DNA from: Ruegeria atlantica
Lineage (GTDB): Bacteria > Pseudomonadota > Alphaproteobacteria > Rhodobacterales > Rhodobacteraceae
Reading direction: 5' to 3'
Length of the DNA: 64,000 nucleotides
Assembly: GCF_001458195.1 (NCBI RefSeq)
Contig: NZ_CYPU01000017.1
Location: 55,484 to 119,483 of the forward strand
A program made the translations under genes and the position numbers. This document shows positions 38,065 through 46,365 of the stretch, one piece after another. Positions within the stretch are counted from its first letter, which is position 1; the number at the start of each line of letters is the position of its first letter. The notes beneath the pieces were generated by a model. That model did no database searches. It was not told the origin of the DNA and worked only from the letters and a program-made list of their open reading frames with translations.

Positions 38065-39642
38065 ATGGCAAGAATTGCCTACATATTGCTTTGTCACAAA
38101 GACCCTGACGCAATCATCGCGCAGGCCGAGCAACTGACCGCAGCCGGGGATTGCATGGCGATCCACTTTGACGCGCGGGCCAGTGCGGCCGCTTTCGAAC
38201 GCATTCGCGAGGCTTTGAAAGACAACCCCAATGTCACGTTTGCCAGCAAGCGCATCAAATGCGGCTGGGGGGCTTGGTCACTGGTTCAGGCCACGCTGAA
38301 CGCCCTGCAGGCCGCTGTGGATGCGTTTCCCCGCGCCACTCATTTCTACATGGTGTCAGGTGACTGCATGCCGATCAAATCGGCTGAATACATCCACGAC
38401 TTTCTGAACCAGCACGACGTTGATTTCGTCGAAAGCCATGATTTCCTGGAAAGCAACTGGATCAAGACCGGCATGGTCGAGGACCGGCTGATCTATCGGC
38501 ACTATTTCAACGAACGCACACAGGCCAAGCTGTTTTACGGGTCGTACAATCTGCAAAAACGGTTTGGTTTGACGCGCGAGATTCCGTCAGATGTTCAGAT
38601 AATGATCGGCAGCCAATGGTGGTGCCTGCGCCGCAGAACCATCGAAATGATCCTGGATTTTCTGCAAAAGCGCCCGGATGTGAAACGGTTTTTCTCGACC
38701 ACCTGGATTCCGGACGAGACCTTTTTTCAGACGTTGGTGCGCCATCTGATCCCTAAGACTGAGATCGACAACCGCACTCCCACATTTCTGATGTTCTCGG
38801 ATTATGGCATGCCGGTGACGTTCTACAACGATCACTATGACTTGCTGCTATCCCAAGATTACTTGTTCGCCCGCAAGATCAGCCCCGAAGCCCATGAGTT
38901 GAAGGACAGGTTGGGTCAGATGTACGCAACCGAAGGGATGACCTTTCACATCTCGGACGAAGGCCGCAACCTGTACAGCTTTCTGACTGGGCGTGGCCGG
39001 GTGGGGCGGCGCTATGCGCTACGGTTCTGGGAGGCGGGCAATTCACTGGGCCCCGAGCGCGAAGTGTTTCTGATCGTGAGTAAGAAATGGCATGTTGCCA
39101 AGAGGTTGGTGGATCAGATCGTCTCGGAAACCGACATTCCCTGCGTGGAATACCTGTTCAACGAAGAAGACACTTCTTTGCCTGATCTGGGCGGCATTGA
39201 ATCGTCTCTGGCCAAGCGCACGCGGCACCGGCGCGCGGTGGCGCGCATGCTGTTTGAAAGCTTTGATTCCAACAAGCTGGTCTTGTGCGTGGATCCCGCA
39301 GATCTGGATATCATTCAGGATTTCTGCTCGGTTCAGGCCCGTAGCCATGTTCTGGAAATCGAGTGCGAGTACTCCGACGATTATCTGATCGGCCACGCCC
39401 GCCGCGTGGGGTTGGCCGGAGAAAGCAGTCCTCGGGAATCCGTGGCCCGTCTGATCCCAGCACTGCGCAGTTCACTGGTGCACGAATCCGAATTGATCCG
39501 CGAGGCAGAGTTCGACGGATACCTGCGTATCCGCGAGACCAACTCAAATATTGAGAATGAGACCGCGATTGCCGAGTTTCTGGGCGTGTCGCTGGACAAG
39601 GCGCAAGCCATCATGAGCCTTGACTATCTTTTTGCGGATTAA
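38065..39642 (+). CDS. Core-2/I-branching-type glycosyltransferase with C-terminal DUF5928-like domain
   Basis: The 525-aa protein begins with MARIAYILLCHKDPDAI and continues with the beta-1,6-N-acetylglucosaminyltransferase (GT14-like) fold over residues ~1-260: KRIKCGWGAWSLVQATLNAL, THFYMVSGDCMPIKS and FFSTTWIPDETFFQTLV. The second half (~320-525) with REVFLIVSKKWHVAKRLVDQ and HRRAVARMLFES matches, as I recall, the DUF5928 proteins of Rhodobacteraceae. It has no signal peptide or membrane span, so it acts in the cytoplasm. Likely partner of the divergent sulfotransferase. Confidence 0.82.
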   Translation: MARIAYILLCHKDPDAIIAQAEQLTAAGDCMAIHFDARASAAAFERIREALKDNPNVTFASKRIKCGWGAWSLVQATLNALQAAVDAFPRATHFYMVSGDCMPIKSAEYIHDFLNQHDVDFVESHDFLESNWIKTGMVEDRLIYRHYFNERTQAKLFYGSYNLQKRFGLTREIPSDVQIMIGSQWWCLRRRTIEMILDFLQKRPDVKRFFSTTWIPDETFFQTLVRHLIPKTEIDNRTPTFLMFSDYGMPVTFYNDHYDLLLSQDYLFARKISPEAHELKDRLGQMYATEGMTFHISDEGRNLYSFLTGRGRVGRRYALRFWEAGNSLGPEREVFLIVSKKWHVAKRLVDQIVSETDIPCVEYLFNEEDTSLPDLGGIESSLAKRTRHRRAVARMLFESFDSNKLVLCVDPADLDIIQDFCSVQARSHVLEIECEYSDDYLIGHARRVGLAGESSPRESVARLIPALRSSLVHESELIREAEFDGYLRIRETNSNIENETAIAEFLGVSLDKAQAIMSLDYLFAD

Positions 39643-39651
39643 CGCGGATCG

Positions 39652-39679
39652 TCCAGCGGCGCGCCGAAGCGCCGCTGGA
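39652..39679. terminator. Hairpin between convergent genes
   Basis: TCCAGCGGCGC and GCGCCGCTGGA form an 11-bp stem 10 nt after the glycosyltransferase stop and 9 nt after the stop of the convergent dehydrogenase. No long T-run on either side. Confidence 0.65.
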
Positions 39680-39687
39680 TAATTGGT

Positions 39688-41199
39688 TCAGATATCGAAT
39701 TTGACGCCCTGTGCCAAAGGCAACTCAGCCGAGTAGTTCACCGTATTTGTCTGACGACGCATGTAGGCTTTCCACGCGTCCGAGCCGCTTTCGCGCCCGC
39801 CGCCAGTTTCCTTCTCACCACCGAAGGCTCCACCGATCTCGGCACCAGATGGGCCGATATTCACGTTGGCGATCCCGCAATCCGACCCGGCCGCAGTCAG
39901 GAACTGCTCTGCCTCGCGCATATTCAGGGTGAACACGCAAGAGGACAGGCCTTGGGGGACGTCATTCTGCAGCTCAATCGCGTCATCAAAATCGTCATAG
40001 CCCATGACGTAGAGGATGGGCGCAAAGGTTTCGGTTTTTACCACCGCCGTCTGGCCAGGCATTTCGACAATGGCCGGTTCCATATAGACACCAGCAGGCA
40101 CACCCTCGGTCACGCGACGACCACCGTGCACGGCTCCACCTTCGGCCTTGGCAGCCTCAAGCGCTGCGGTCATGGCCGTGCCCGAGGCTTCGTCTACCAA
40201 CGGGCCAATCAACGTGCCTTCGACCAGTGGGTTGCCGATGGGCAATCCTGCATAGGCTTTTTTCAGACGGCCCACCAGTTCTTCGCGGATCGAGTTATGT
40301 ACGATCAGGCGGCGCAGCGTGGTACAGCGCTGACCGGCCGTACCTACGGCCGAGAACACAACCGCACGGACAGCCATTTCCAGATCGGCCGAAGGACCAA
40401 CGATCATTGCATTGTTGCCGCCCAACTCCAGAATGCACTTGCCAAAACGCTGTGCTACAATAGGTGCCACGGCGCGACCCATACGGGTGGACCCTGTGGC
40501 CGAGATAACCGGAACGTCTTCGCTTGCGACCAAGGCCTCGCCCAGCGCCGCATCACCGATCAGGGTTTGCAGCAGGTTGCCCGGCGCATCGCCAAACCGA
40601 ACCAGCGCGCGTTCAAAAATCTTCTGACAAGCCATCGCGGTCAGCGGAGATTTCTCGGACGGCTTCCAGATCACCGGGTCACCGCAAACCAGCGCCAGTG
40701 CCGCATTCCAAGACCAAACCGCTACCGGGAAGTTGAAGGCCGAGATCACCCCGACCGGGCCTGCCGGATGCCACGTCTCCATCATCCGGTGACCCGGACG
40801 TTCCGACGCAATGGTCAGACCATACAATTGACGCGAAAGACCGACCGCAAAGTCACAGATGTCGATCATCTCCTGCACTTCGCCCAAGCCTTCGGATGTG
40901 ATCTTGCCAGCCTCCCAACTGACCAGAGCACCCAGATCGTCCTTGGCGGCGCGCAGTTCCTCTCCCAACAGGCGGATCAGCTCACCCCGGCGCGGGGCCG
41001 GTACTGTCCGCCATTCTTTGAACGCCGTTTTAGAACGGGCAAAGATGGCGTCCATGTCGGCAACGGGTGTCTCATGCACGTCGGCCAACACGCTGCCATC
41101 AATCGGAGACGTCACTTTGAGCGTGCCGCCGGTCAGTTCGGCCTCGGTCAGATCCAGATTGGCGAGGGTTGTTTGGGCTGTCATCACGATGTCTTTCAT
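39688..41199 (-). CDS. ALDH7-type aldehyde dehydrogenase (aminoadipate-semialdehyde / piperideine-6-carboxylate)
   Basis: The 503-aa protein oxidises alpha-aminoadipate semialdehyde (in equilibrium with piperideine-6-carboxylate) to aminoadipate. ALDH motifs are SAFNFPVAVWSWN, ATGSTRMG, LELGGNNA and the catalytic Cys in GTAGQRCTTLRR (residue ~300). The C-terminal segment GGAFGGEKETGGGRESGSDAWKAYMRR (split over ~460-486) is diagnostic of the ALDH7A1/antiquitin class. It starts 3 nt after the saccharopine-dehydrogenase-like gene ends; AAGGCGG lies before the ATG at 41199. Confidence 0.9.
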   Translation of the reverse strand: MKDIVMTAQTTLANLDLTEAELTGGTLKVTSPIDGSVLADVHETPVADMDAIFARSKTAFKEWRTVPAPRRGELIRLLGEELRAAKDDLGALVSWEAGKITSEGLGEVQEMIDICDFAVGLSRQLYGLTIASERPGHRMMETWHPAGPVGVISAFNFPVAVWSWNAALALVCGDPVIWKPSEKSPLTAMACQKIFERALVRFGDAPGNLLQTLIGDAALGEALVASEDVPVISATGSTRMGRAVAPIVAQRFGKCILELGGNNAMIVGPSADLEMAVRAVVFSAVGTAGQRCTTLRRLIVHNSIREELVGRLKKAYAGLPIGNPLVEGTLIGPLVDEASGTAMTAALEAAKAEGGAVHGGRRVTEGVPAGVYMEPAIVEMPGQTAVVKTETFAPILYVMGYDDFDDAIELQNDVPQGLSSCVFTLNMREAEQFLTAAGSDCGIANVNIGPSGAEIGGAFGGEKETGGGRESGSDAWKAYMRRQTNTVNYSAELPLAQGVKFDI

Positions 41200-41202
41200 A
41201 TC

Positions 41203-42309
41203 TCAGGCCGCCTTGTTCTGTTCGGTTACGTCGCCGGCGCGATAGAGCCGGCCAAATTCGGTATTGAGGAAATCGGACAGGTTCACCTGTTCTTGCCGGA
41301 TAAAGCCCTTCGCAGGCAGTGCGCCGGTCCGCATCAAATCAACCACACCCAGAACGCCTGCGGCCGTGGTGACCTGTATAGCGCTCCAGACCTGTCCGTT
41401 GATGGTGCGGGCAAAGCTCTTGTTGATCAGGGATTTCTCGCGCAGCGCGCCGTCGATCATGCCCTTCGCGGTGCAATAGACCAGCACCACATCCTGGTCG
41501 GTGCGTGGCAGCGCGGTCTCAAAAATATCCTTTAGCAGATCGCGGCGATGTTCCAGGCCAAGGTCCTTGAGAAGCAATTTCAGGATATCGCAATGGCCCG
41601 GGTACCGGATCGAACGGTAAGACACTGCCCGCGCCTTGCCGTCCAGCGTTTCGGGTAACGTTCCCAACCCACCAGAGGTGTTGAAGCATTCGTACTCCAC
41701 CCCGTCATGGCCAAGCAGCTCATAATCCTCCAGCGGAGCGGTCTTGACCCGTTCACCATTCACAATGGCATCGCAAGGGTTGCAGTATTCATTGATCAAC
41801 CCGTCAGTGGACCAGGTCAGATTGTATTTTAACGCGTTGGTCGGATAGAGCGGCAGCGCCCCCACCCGCATATGCAGGCTGTCGATTTCATCGAATTCCG
41901 CCGCCAGCGATGCCCCCGCGATACCAACAAAACCCGGCGCCAGGCCACATTGCGGCATGAATGCAGTTTCACTGTCCTGCGCCAGTTCGCGCACGGCATT
42001 GGTCGCCGCGACATCTTCGGTCAGGTCAAAATAATGCGCACCAGCGGCCTTGGCCGCCTTGGCAATTTTCGGCGTCAGAAAGAACGGGGCCGCGGAGATT
42101 ACGGCATCGAACCCACCCAGGCCTTCGGTCAGTTGCGCTTCGTCGCTCACATCGATTTGCCGGGTCGAAATGCCCTGCTTGTTCAAAGCTGATAACGCAG
42201 CCAAATCCCGGTCGGCCACTGTGACCGAGTAATTGGCCGATGACTTCAGCAAGGTCGCGATCATCTGACCGATCTTGCCTGCTCCGATGACACAAATGTT
42301 CCAGCTCAA
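41203..42309 (-). CDS. Saccharopine dehydrogenase / lysine 6-dehydrogenase family enzyme
   Basis: The 368-aa enzyme starts at a TTG with GGAGG 6 nt upstream. It has an N-terminal NAD(P) Rossmann motif [14 protein letters not shown], then [24 protein letters not shown] and the substrate domain with [31 protein letters not shown] and [13 protein letters not shown]. Length and these motifs fit both saccharopine dehydrogenase and the L-lysine 6-dehydrogenase type; either would yield the semialdehyde oxidised by the next gene. No lysine-ketoglutarate reductase domain is fused, which slightly favours direct lysine dehydrogenation. Confidence 0.82.
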   Translation of the reverse strand: MSWNICVIGAGKIGQMIATLLKSSANYSVTVADRDLAALSALNKQGISTRQIDVSDEAQLTEGLGGFDAVISAAPFFLTPKIAKAAKAAGAHYFDLTEDVAATNAVRELAQDSETAFMPQCGLAPGFVGIAGASLAAEFDEIDSLHMRVGALPLYPTNALKYNLTWSTDGLINEYCNPCDAIVNGERVKTAPLEDYELLGHDGVEYECFNTSGGLGTLPETLDGKARAVSYRSIRYPGHCDILKLLLKDLGLEHRRDLLKDIFETALPRTDQDVVLVYCTAKGMIDGALREKSLINKSFARTINGQVWSAIQVTTAAGVLGVVDLMRTGALPAKGFIRQEQVNLSDFLNTEFGRLYRAGDVTEQNKAA

Positions 42310-42726
42310 AACGCGCCTCCTCTTTCGTTTTTGAAAGTATGAGGCCGCTTCTGTCCGAAACGCAGGGGCAATCTTGACGAAATCGTGGTTAAGCTTGTCA
42401 TATTGACAAGATTTTTGTCAATTCGTCGTACCAGCTGTGCGAGCTTCCACGCTCGGCGGCACGATGAACGACATGATCACCCTATGGCTGCAACGCAATT
42501 GACCCAATCAACAACGCCAGTGATTTTTATATTCAGATATTATACAGTGCGCTCAATTGGACCTTTTTGTTCGCGCATATCAATGTGTTCAATCGGTCCG
42601 CCCAGCGCGGAAAATTACGTCAGGCCGGTTTTCTATTCCGTATGACCGATGGGTGCCTGACCCAAAAACAAGCTTCTGCGTTGGGTCTTTGATAATTTTC
42701 ACGGCGAAGTTCAGGGGGGACAAGAC
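42310..42726. promoter_or_regulatory. Divergent promoter region with TTGTCA inverted repeats
   Basis: This 417-bp gap lies between the lysine-catabolic operon (minus) and the 1212-aa fusion gene (plus). At 42394-42410 CTTGTCA and TGACAAG are perfect arms around TAT; a third half-site TTGTCAA at 42415-42421 makes a second inverted repeat with TTGACAA (42403-42409). This is a plausible operator for the lysine operon, 85-110 bp upstream of its start. No gene is supported in the gap. Confidence 0.5.
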
Positions 42727-45700
42727 GTGCCTAAAGATCCAATTGAAAACTCTCAATCATTCAATCCATCCCAAGACGATCTCAACTTGATAGACGAGGT
42801 CCTGCCATCCAAGGATCCATCAGTCATTCATTCGAAATTCGAGTTCTACGAAGTATCCGAAGAGATGGTCCTGCCCTCTGAAGGTATGTTCGTGGTCCTT
42901 GGCGGCATGGTTCAGCTCCGGCAGGACAAAGCGGTTCTGGCGACCGCAGACACCGGGGACTATTTTTACGAAGAACATCTCGAAATCGAGGACATTCCCG
43001 TCAGTCTTCAGGCGCTGGCCACTCCGGGCACCCGATTGGCCTATCTGCCCAAACACCAATGGAAGGCAATCCCGAAAAAGATCAAGGATGCCTGTGAAGA
43101 TACGCTGTTTGGCGATCTGGTCAGTGTGCATCTGAAGAACTATCAACAGCCGATCAATTGCTGCAGCGTGACCGCTGCAGCCCTTAGCATGTCGGCGCTT
43201 GGATTCAGCTACGAAGTCAACGACATCTTTCGCGAATGCGGCTTGCCGACCTCGTTTGTCGTAAACGACGGAATATCGCTGGGCGAACTTTTCGATGTTG
43301 CCTGCACATTCATCCATACTCAGGACCTGCGCGATGTCATTCAGGTGCAGGCCTATTTCATGGATGAGGCCACGACATCCGTGGATCTGCTGCTTGAGGC
43401 AATAGACGAATCCAATCGGCTGGGTGGAAAGAACGATATCCTTGTGGCGAACTTTCAAGTCGGTGTCGCACATGGCAAGGAGAACATGCCGGGGGGCCAT
43501 TTTGCCATTATCGCAAAGTGCAACCCAAGTACCGGCCTTGTGCATATGATGGACGTTCACCCGGAAAAGTACGGCAAGCTATGGGTGACGACCATTGATC
43601 GACTGTGGGCCGGGATGACCGACCGCGATGGAACATCGATGCGATCACGGGGGATGCTGCGGTTTTCGGCGCTAGACGCTGTCAAAACATACCTGCAAAC
43701 CCTGAAGCAGGACTGCAATTATGTCGACAGTACGCAATACCTGGCCAAGGACCCCAAAAAGCGGCGCAACCTGTTCCGGCGGGCCAGCCCGAACATGAAT
43801 TCGATGGGCGTTCTTGCCGAAAGCCTGGCCATCCTTGGGGATGAACAGGTTGACGAAGACAAACTGCTGAGGGCAACGCAAACCGATTTGGCCGAGGCGC
43901 TTAGTCGTGTGTCGACAGCCCGGGAAATGCACGCGATGGCGCAACGGTACCTCAGTCAGGAACCGGACGTGCATCTGGGAAGCACTTTCCGCCGCTACGC
44001 CAAACGTTCAGACAAAAACGTCAGTTCACCCGAAGACTGGTTCCACCACCAATTGCAAAGTCTGAACGAACACAAAGATCTTCGTCATCTGATGATCAAT
44101 ATCGATTTCAATAAAGTCCTGGGGTCTGAGGTCATTCGCCCCCCAAAGAATGCGTTCCGTGAAACGGCCCTGCTGGAGGAGTTCTGGTGCCTGTGTATCG
44201 CTTATAAAGAGGCCACCGATATGGTGACGGTTGTGGACATGAGTCCCGCGACCTCACAGGTATGGCAGGCACCGCGCGGGCATTTGTTCCGCGGCCTTCG
44301 GGACCTCAAGGACCCGGCCTTGCTCGTGATCGAAAAACAGGACCCACCCGAAGACCCCAGCGACGTAGACCAGATCGTCAAAAACAACCCACTTGTTCTT
44401 TTTTATGCGGATGAAGACCCCTGGTCCTACATGCTGCGCAGTATCCTGGCCAATATCGGCATCACCGACATCAAGCTGATTGATGTCGAGGGGCATGGTG
44501 CAAACGTTATGAAAATGCGCCGGCAACTGATCGCCCGAACCGGTAAGGAAACCGTTCCGTATCTGTTTTTTAATGGCGTTTGTCTGGGCCGGCGAAACGA
44601 CATCGTGGACAGTATCCTGAAAGGCGAATTTCAGAAGGACGTTGAAAAGGCCGGGTTGCCTGTTCTGCTGCGTCATGAATCCCCCAGCTTGGACAAGAAC
44701 ATCTTTGGGTACCCCAAGGGCGGGCTGACCGATGCTCCCAGCGAAAAGCGCAACGTATTGCTGTGTGCTTGCGGATCATCGGCGGCGGACAAGGTGCCGC
44801 AACTGGTGAAGAAAATCACCGATGCCGGCCACAATGTGAAACTGATCCCTTCAGTGTCCGCTGAAAGGTTCTTTCGCGATATAGAGATCGAAAAGGGCGT
44901 CGAGATTGAAAGGGGGTATGAGCCGGAAAAGGTCGAGGACTATATCTCGCACAACGACTATTACCGCGACGACGACGAATGGAACTTCCGCTACACCAAG
45001 TTTGGCATGCCGCTGCGCGCCTCGCATCTTGCGTTGTGTGATTGGGCCGATTGCGTGATCGTGGCGCCCGTGACCTGCAATACAATGGGCAAGATCGCCA
45101 ATGGGATTGCCGACAACCTTTTGACCTCGGTCTTTGTCGCCTGGCAGTACCGGAACAAACCGGCGATCCTTTGCCCGGCGTGTAACACCAACATGTGGAA
45201 CAACGTCACAACCCAAAGGAATGTCGAAAAGCTACGCGATCTGGGTGTTGATCTGGTCGGTCCCCGCAAAGGGCGGCTGTCGAACGGCATGATGGGCATC
45301 GGTATGATGGCGACCCCGGACCAGATCATGGAAGTTCTGGACGAAGCGTTCGAAGAACTAGCCGATCAGGAACACAACATCTGCAAATGGGCGCAAGAAG
45401 CCGCAGCTTCGGATGAGTTCGTGCAATGGCGCCGTGTTTTCGACGCGATTGAAAACGGGATGGCCGGGATCGACATCGTGGATGAGCACAATGGCGATAC
45501 GCTGTTGCATTACGCAGCTGGCGGCGAAGGTGAGTTGCATGAAAACGGAAAGGGCTTGGGCAAACCTGACATTGAGGCCGCGCAAGAGCTGATACGGCGC
45601 GGCATCAACGTGAATGCGACCAACGACCATGGGTTTACCAGCCTGCACGTGGCGGTGATGAACAACTCGGTTGATATGGTCAAAACACTGTTGGCTGCAG

Positions 45701-46365
45701 ATGGCATTGACGCAAGTTCGTGCATCCACTTCCTGCAAAGCCCCAAAAACGCCGAGGACGTCAATGAAGCCAAAATCTCGAGTAAAGTGCTGGCCATGCT
45801 GGATGACTGGGCCAACAGCCACACGCTTGCGGAGATCGAGGAAGAGAGCGAAGACGATGTCGTAGATGACCGTGAACGTACCTATCTCTACTTCACCTAT
45901 GGCTCGTTAAAGAAAGGCTTCCCGAACCATGAGGCCCACACAGATGTGCTGGATGATTTCGTTGGCAAGGCCGTGACCCGACAGCGAATGCCCCTGATCG
46001 TGCCGCATGAGCCGCATTGCGACAATCCGAATTGTGGTTACCTGCATCGGATGGCCACGCTGGTCGACCAGAAAGGCCGTGGCAAACCGATCCACGGAGA
46101 GGTGTATCGGGTGACTTCGTCCGGTATGAATGAACTCGACAAGCTCGAAGGTTTTCACGGACCCGGATCACCCGAGAACGTCTACGTCCGTAAGCGGATC
46201 AACGTGCTGATCGAGGGCGTAATGAAACCCGCATATGCCTATGTGATCGCGCAGCCCACCAAGTATCTGGATCAGTTGGAGAAAGGCGCAGCCGGGGTTG
46301 TCGGGGAATACACGCTGGACATGGCCACAGGCACATTAAAACCCGGGTGGCAGCCACCCGCCTAG
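42727..46365 (+). CDS. Multidomain phytochelatin synthase - glutaredoxin-like - HFCD flavoprotein decarboxylase - ankyrin - gamma-glutamylcyclotransferase
   Basis: A 1212-aa cytoplasmic protein starting at GTG after GGGGGA. Domains: cNMP-binding-like (~30-128, phosphate-cassette Arg not conserved); phytochelatin synthase (~132-335) with Cys146 (INCCSVTAA), His258 (PGGHFAII) and Asp276 (MMDVHPEKYGKLWV); helical linker; glutaredoxin-like (~551-640) with TVPYLFFNG but no active-site Cys; HFCD flavoprotein (~675-880) with LLCACGSSAADKV, His767, PVTCNTMGKIANGIADNLLT and PACNTNMW; ankyrin repeats (~919-990); gamma-glutamylcyclotransferase (~1052-1200) with YFTYGSLKKG and Glu1141 in LDKLEGF. From known families these act on glutathione, on C-terminal cysteine and on gamma-glutamyl amides, suggesting one pathway. 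I know of no described protein with this order. Confidence 0.85.
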   Translation: MPKDPIENSQSFNPSQDDLNLIDEVLPSKDPSVIHSKFEFYEVSEEMVLPSEGMFVVLGGMVQLRQDKAVLATADTGDYFYEEHLEIEDIPVSLQALATPGTRLAYLPKHQWKAIPKKIKDACEDTLFGDLVSVHLKNYQQPINCCSVTAAALSMSALGFSYEVNDIFRECGLPTSFVVNDGISLGELFDVACTFIHTQDLRDVIQVQAYFMDEATTSVDLLLEAIDESNRLGGKNDILVANFQVGVAHGKENMPGGHFAIIAKCNPSTGLVHMMDVHPEKYGKLWVTTIDRLWAGMTDRDGTSMRSRGMLRFSALDAVKTYLQTLKQDCNYVDSTQYLAKDPKKRRNLFRRASPNMNSMGVLAESLAILGDEQVDEDKLLRATQTDLAEALSRVSTAREMHAMAQRYLSQEPDVHLGSTFRRYAKRSDKNVSSPEDWFHHQLQSLNEHKDLRHLMINIDFNKVLGSEVIRPPKNAFRETALLEEFWCLCIAYKEATDMVTVVDMSPATSQVWQAPRGHLFRGLRDLKDPALLVIEKQDPPEDPSDVDQIVKNNPLVLFYADEDPWSYMLRSILANIGITDIKLIDVEGHGANVMKMRRQLIARTGKETVPYLFFNGVCLGRRNDIVDSILKGEFQKDVEKAGLPVLLRHESPSLDKNIFGYPKGGLTDAPSEKRNVLLCACGSSAADKVPQLVKKITDAGHNVKLIPSVSAERFFRDIEIEKGVEIERGYEPEKVEDYISHNDYYRDDDEWNFRYTKFGMPLRASHLALCDWADCVIVAPVTCNTMGKIANGIADNLLTSVFVAWQYRNKPAILCPACNTNMWNNVTTQRNVEKLRDLGVDLVGPRKGRLSNGMMGIGMMATPDQIMEVLDEAFEELADQEHNICKWAQEAAASDEFVQWRRVFDAIENGMAGIDIVDEHNGDTLLHYAAGGEGELHENGKGLGKPDIEAAQELIRRGINVNATNDHGFTSLHVAVMNNSVDMVKTLLAADGIDASSCIHFLQSPKNAEDVNEAKISSKVLAMLDDWANSHTLAEIEEESEDDVVDDRERTYLYFTYGSLKKGFPNHEAHTDVLDDFVGKAVTRQRMPLIVPHEPHCDNPNCGYLHRMATLVDQKGRGKPIHGEVYRVTSSGMNELDKLEGFHGPGSPENVYVRKRINVLIEGVMKPAYAYVIAQPTKYLDQLEKGAAGVVGEYTLDMATGTLKPGWQPPA

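Noticed and set aside
39952..41535. Long plus-strand open frame (527 codons)
   Set aside because: It is antisense to the ALDH7 and saccharopine-dehydrogenase genes; its His/Arg/Gln-rich translation is typical of a shadow frame in GC-rich DNA.
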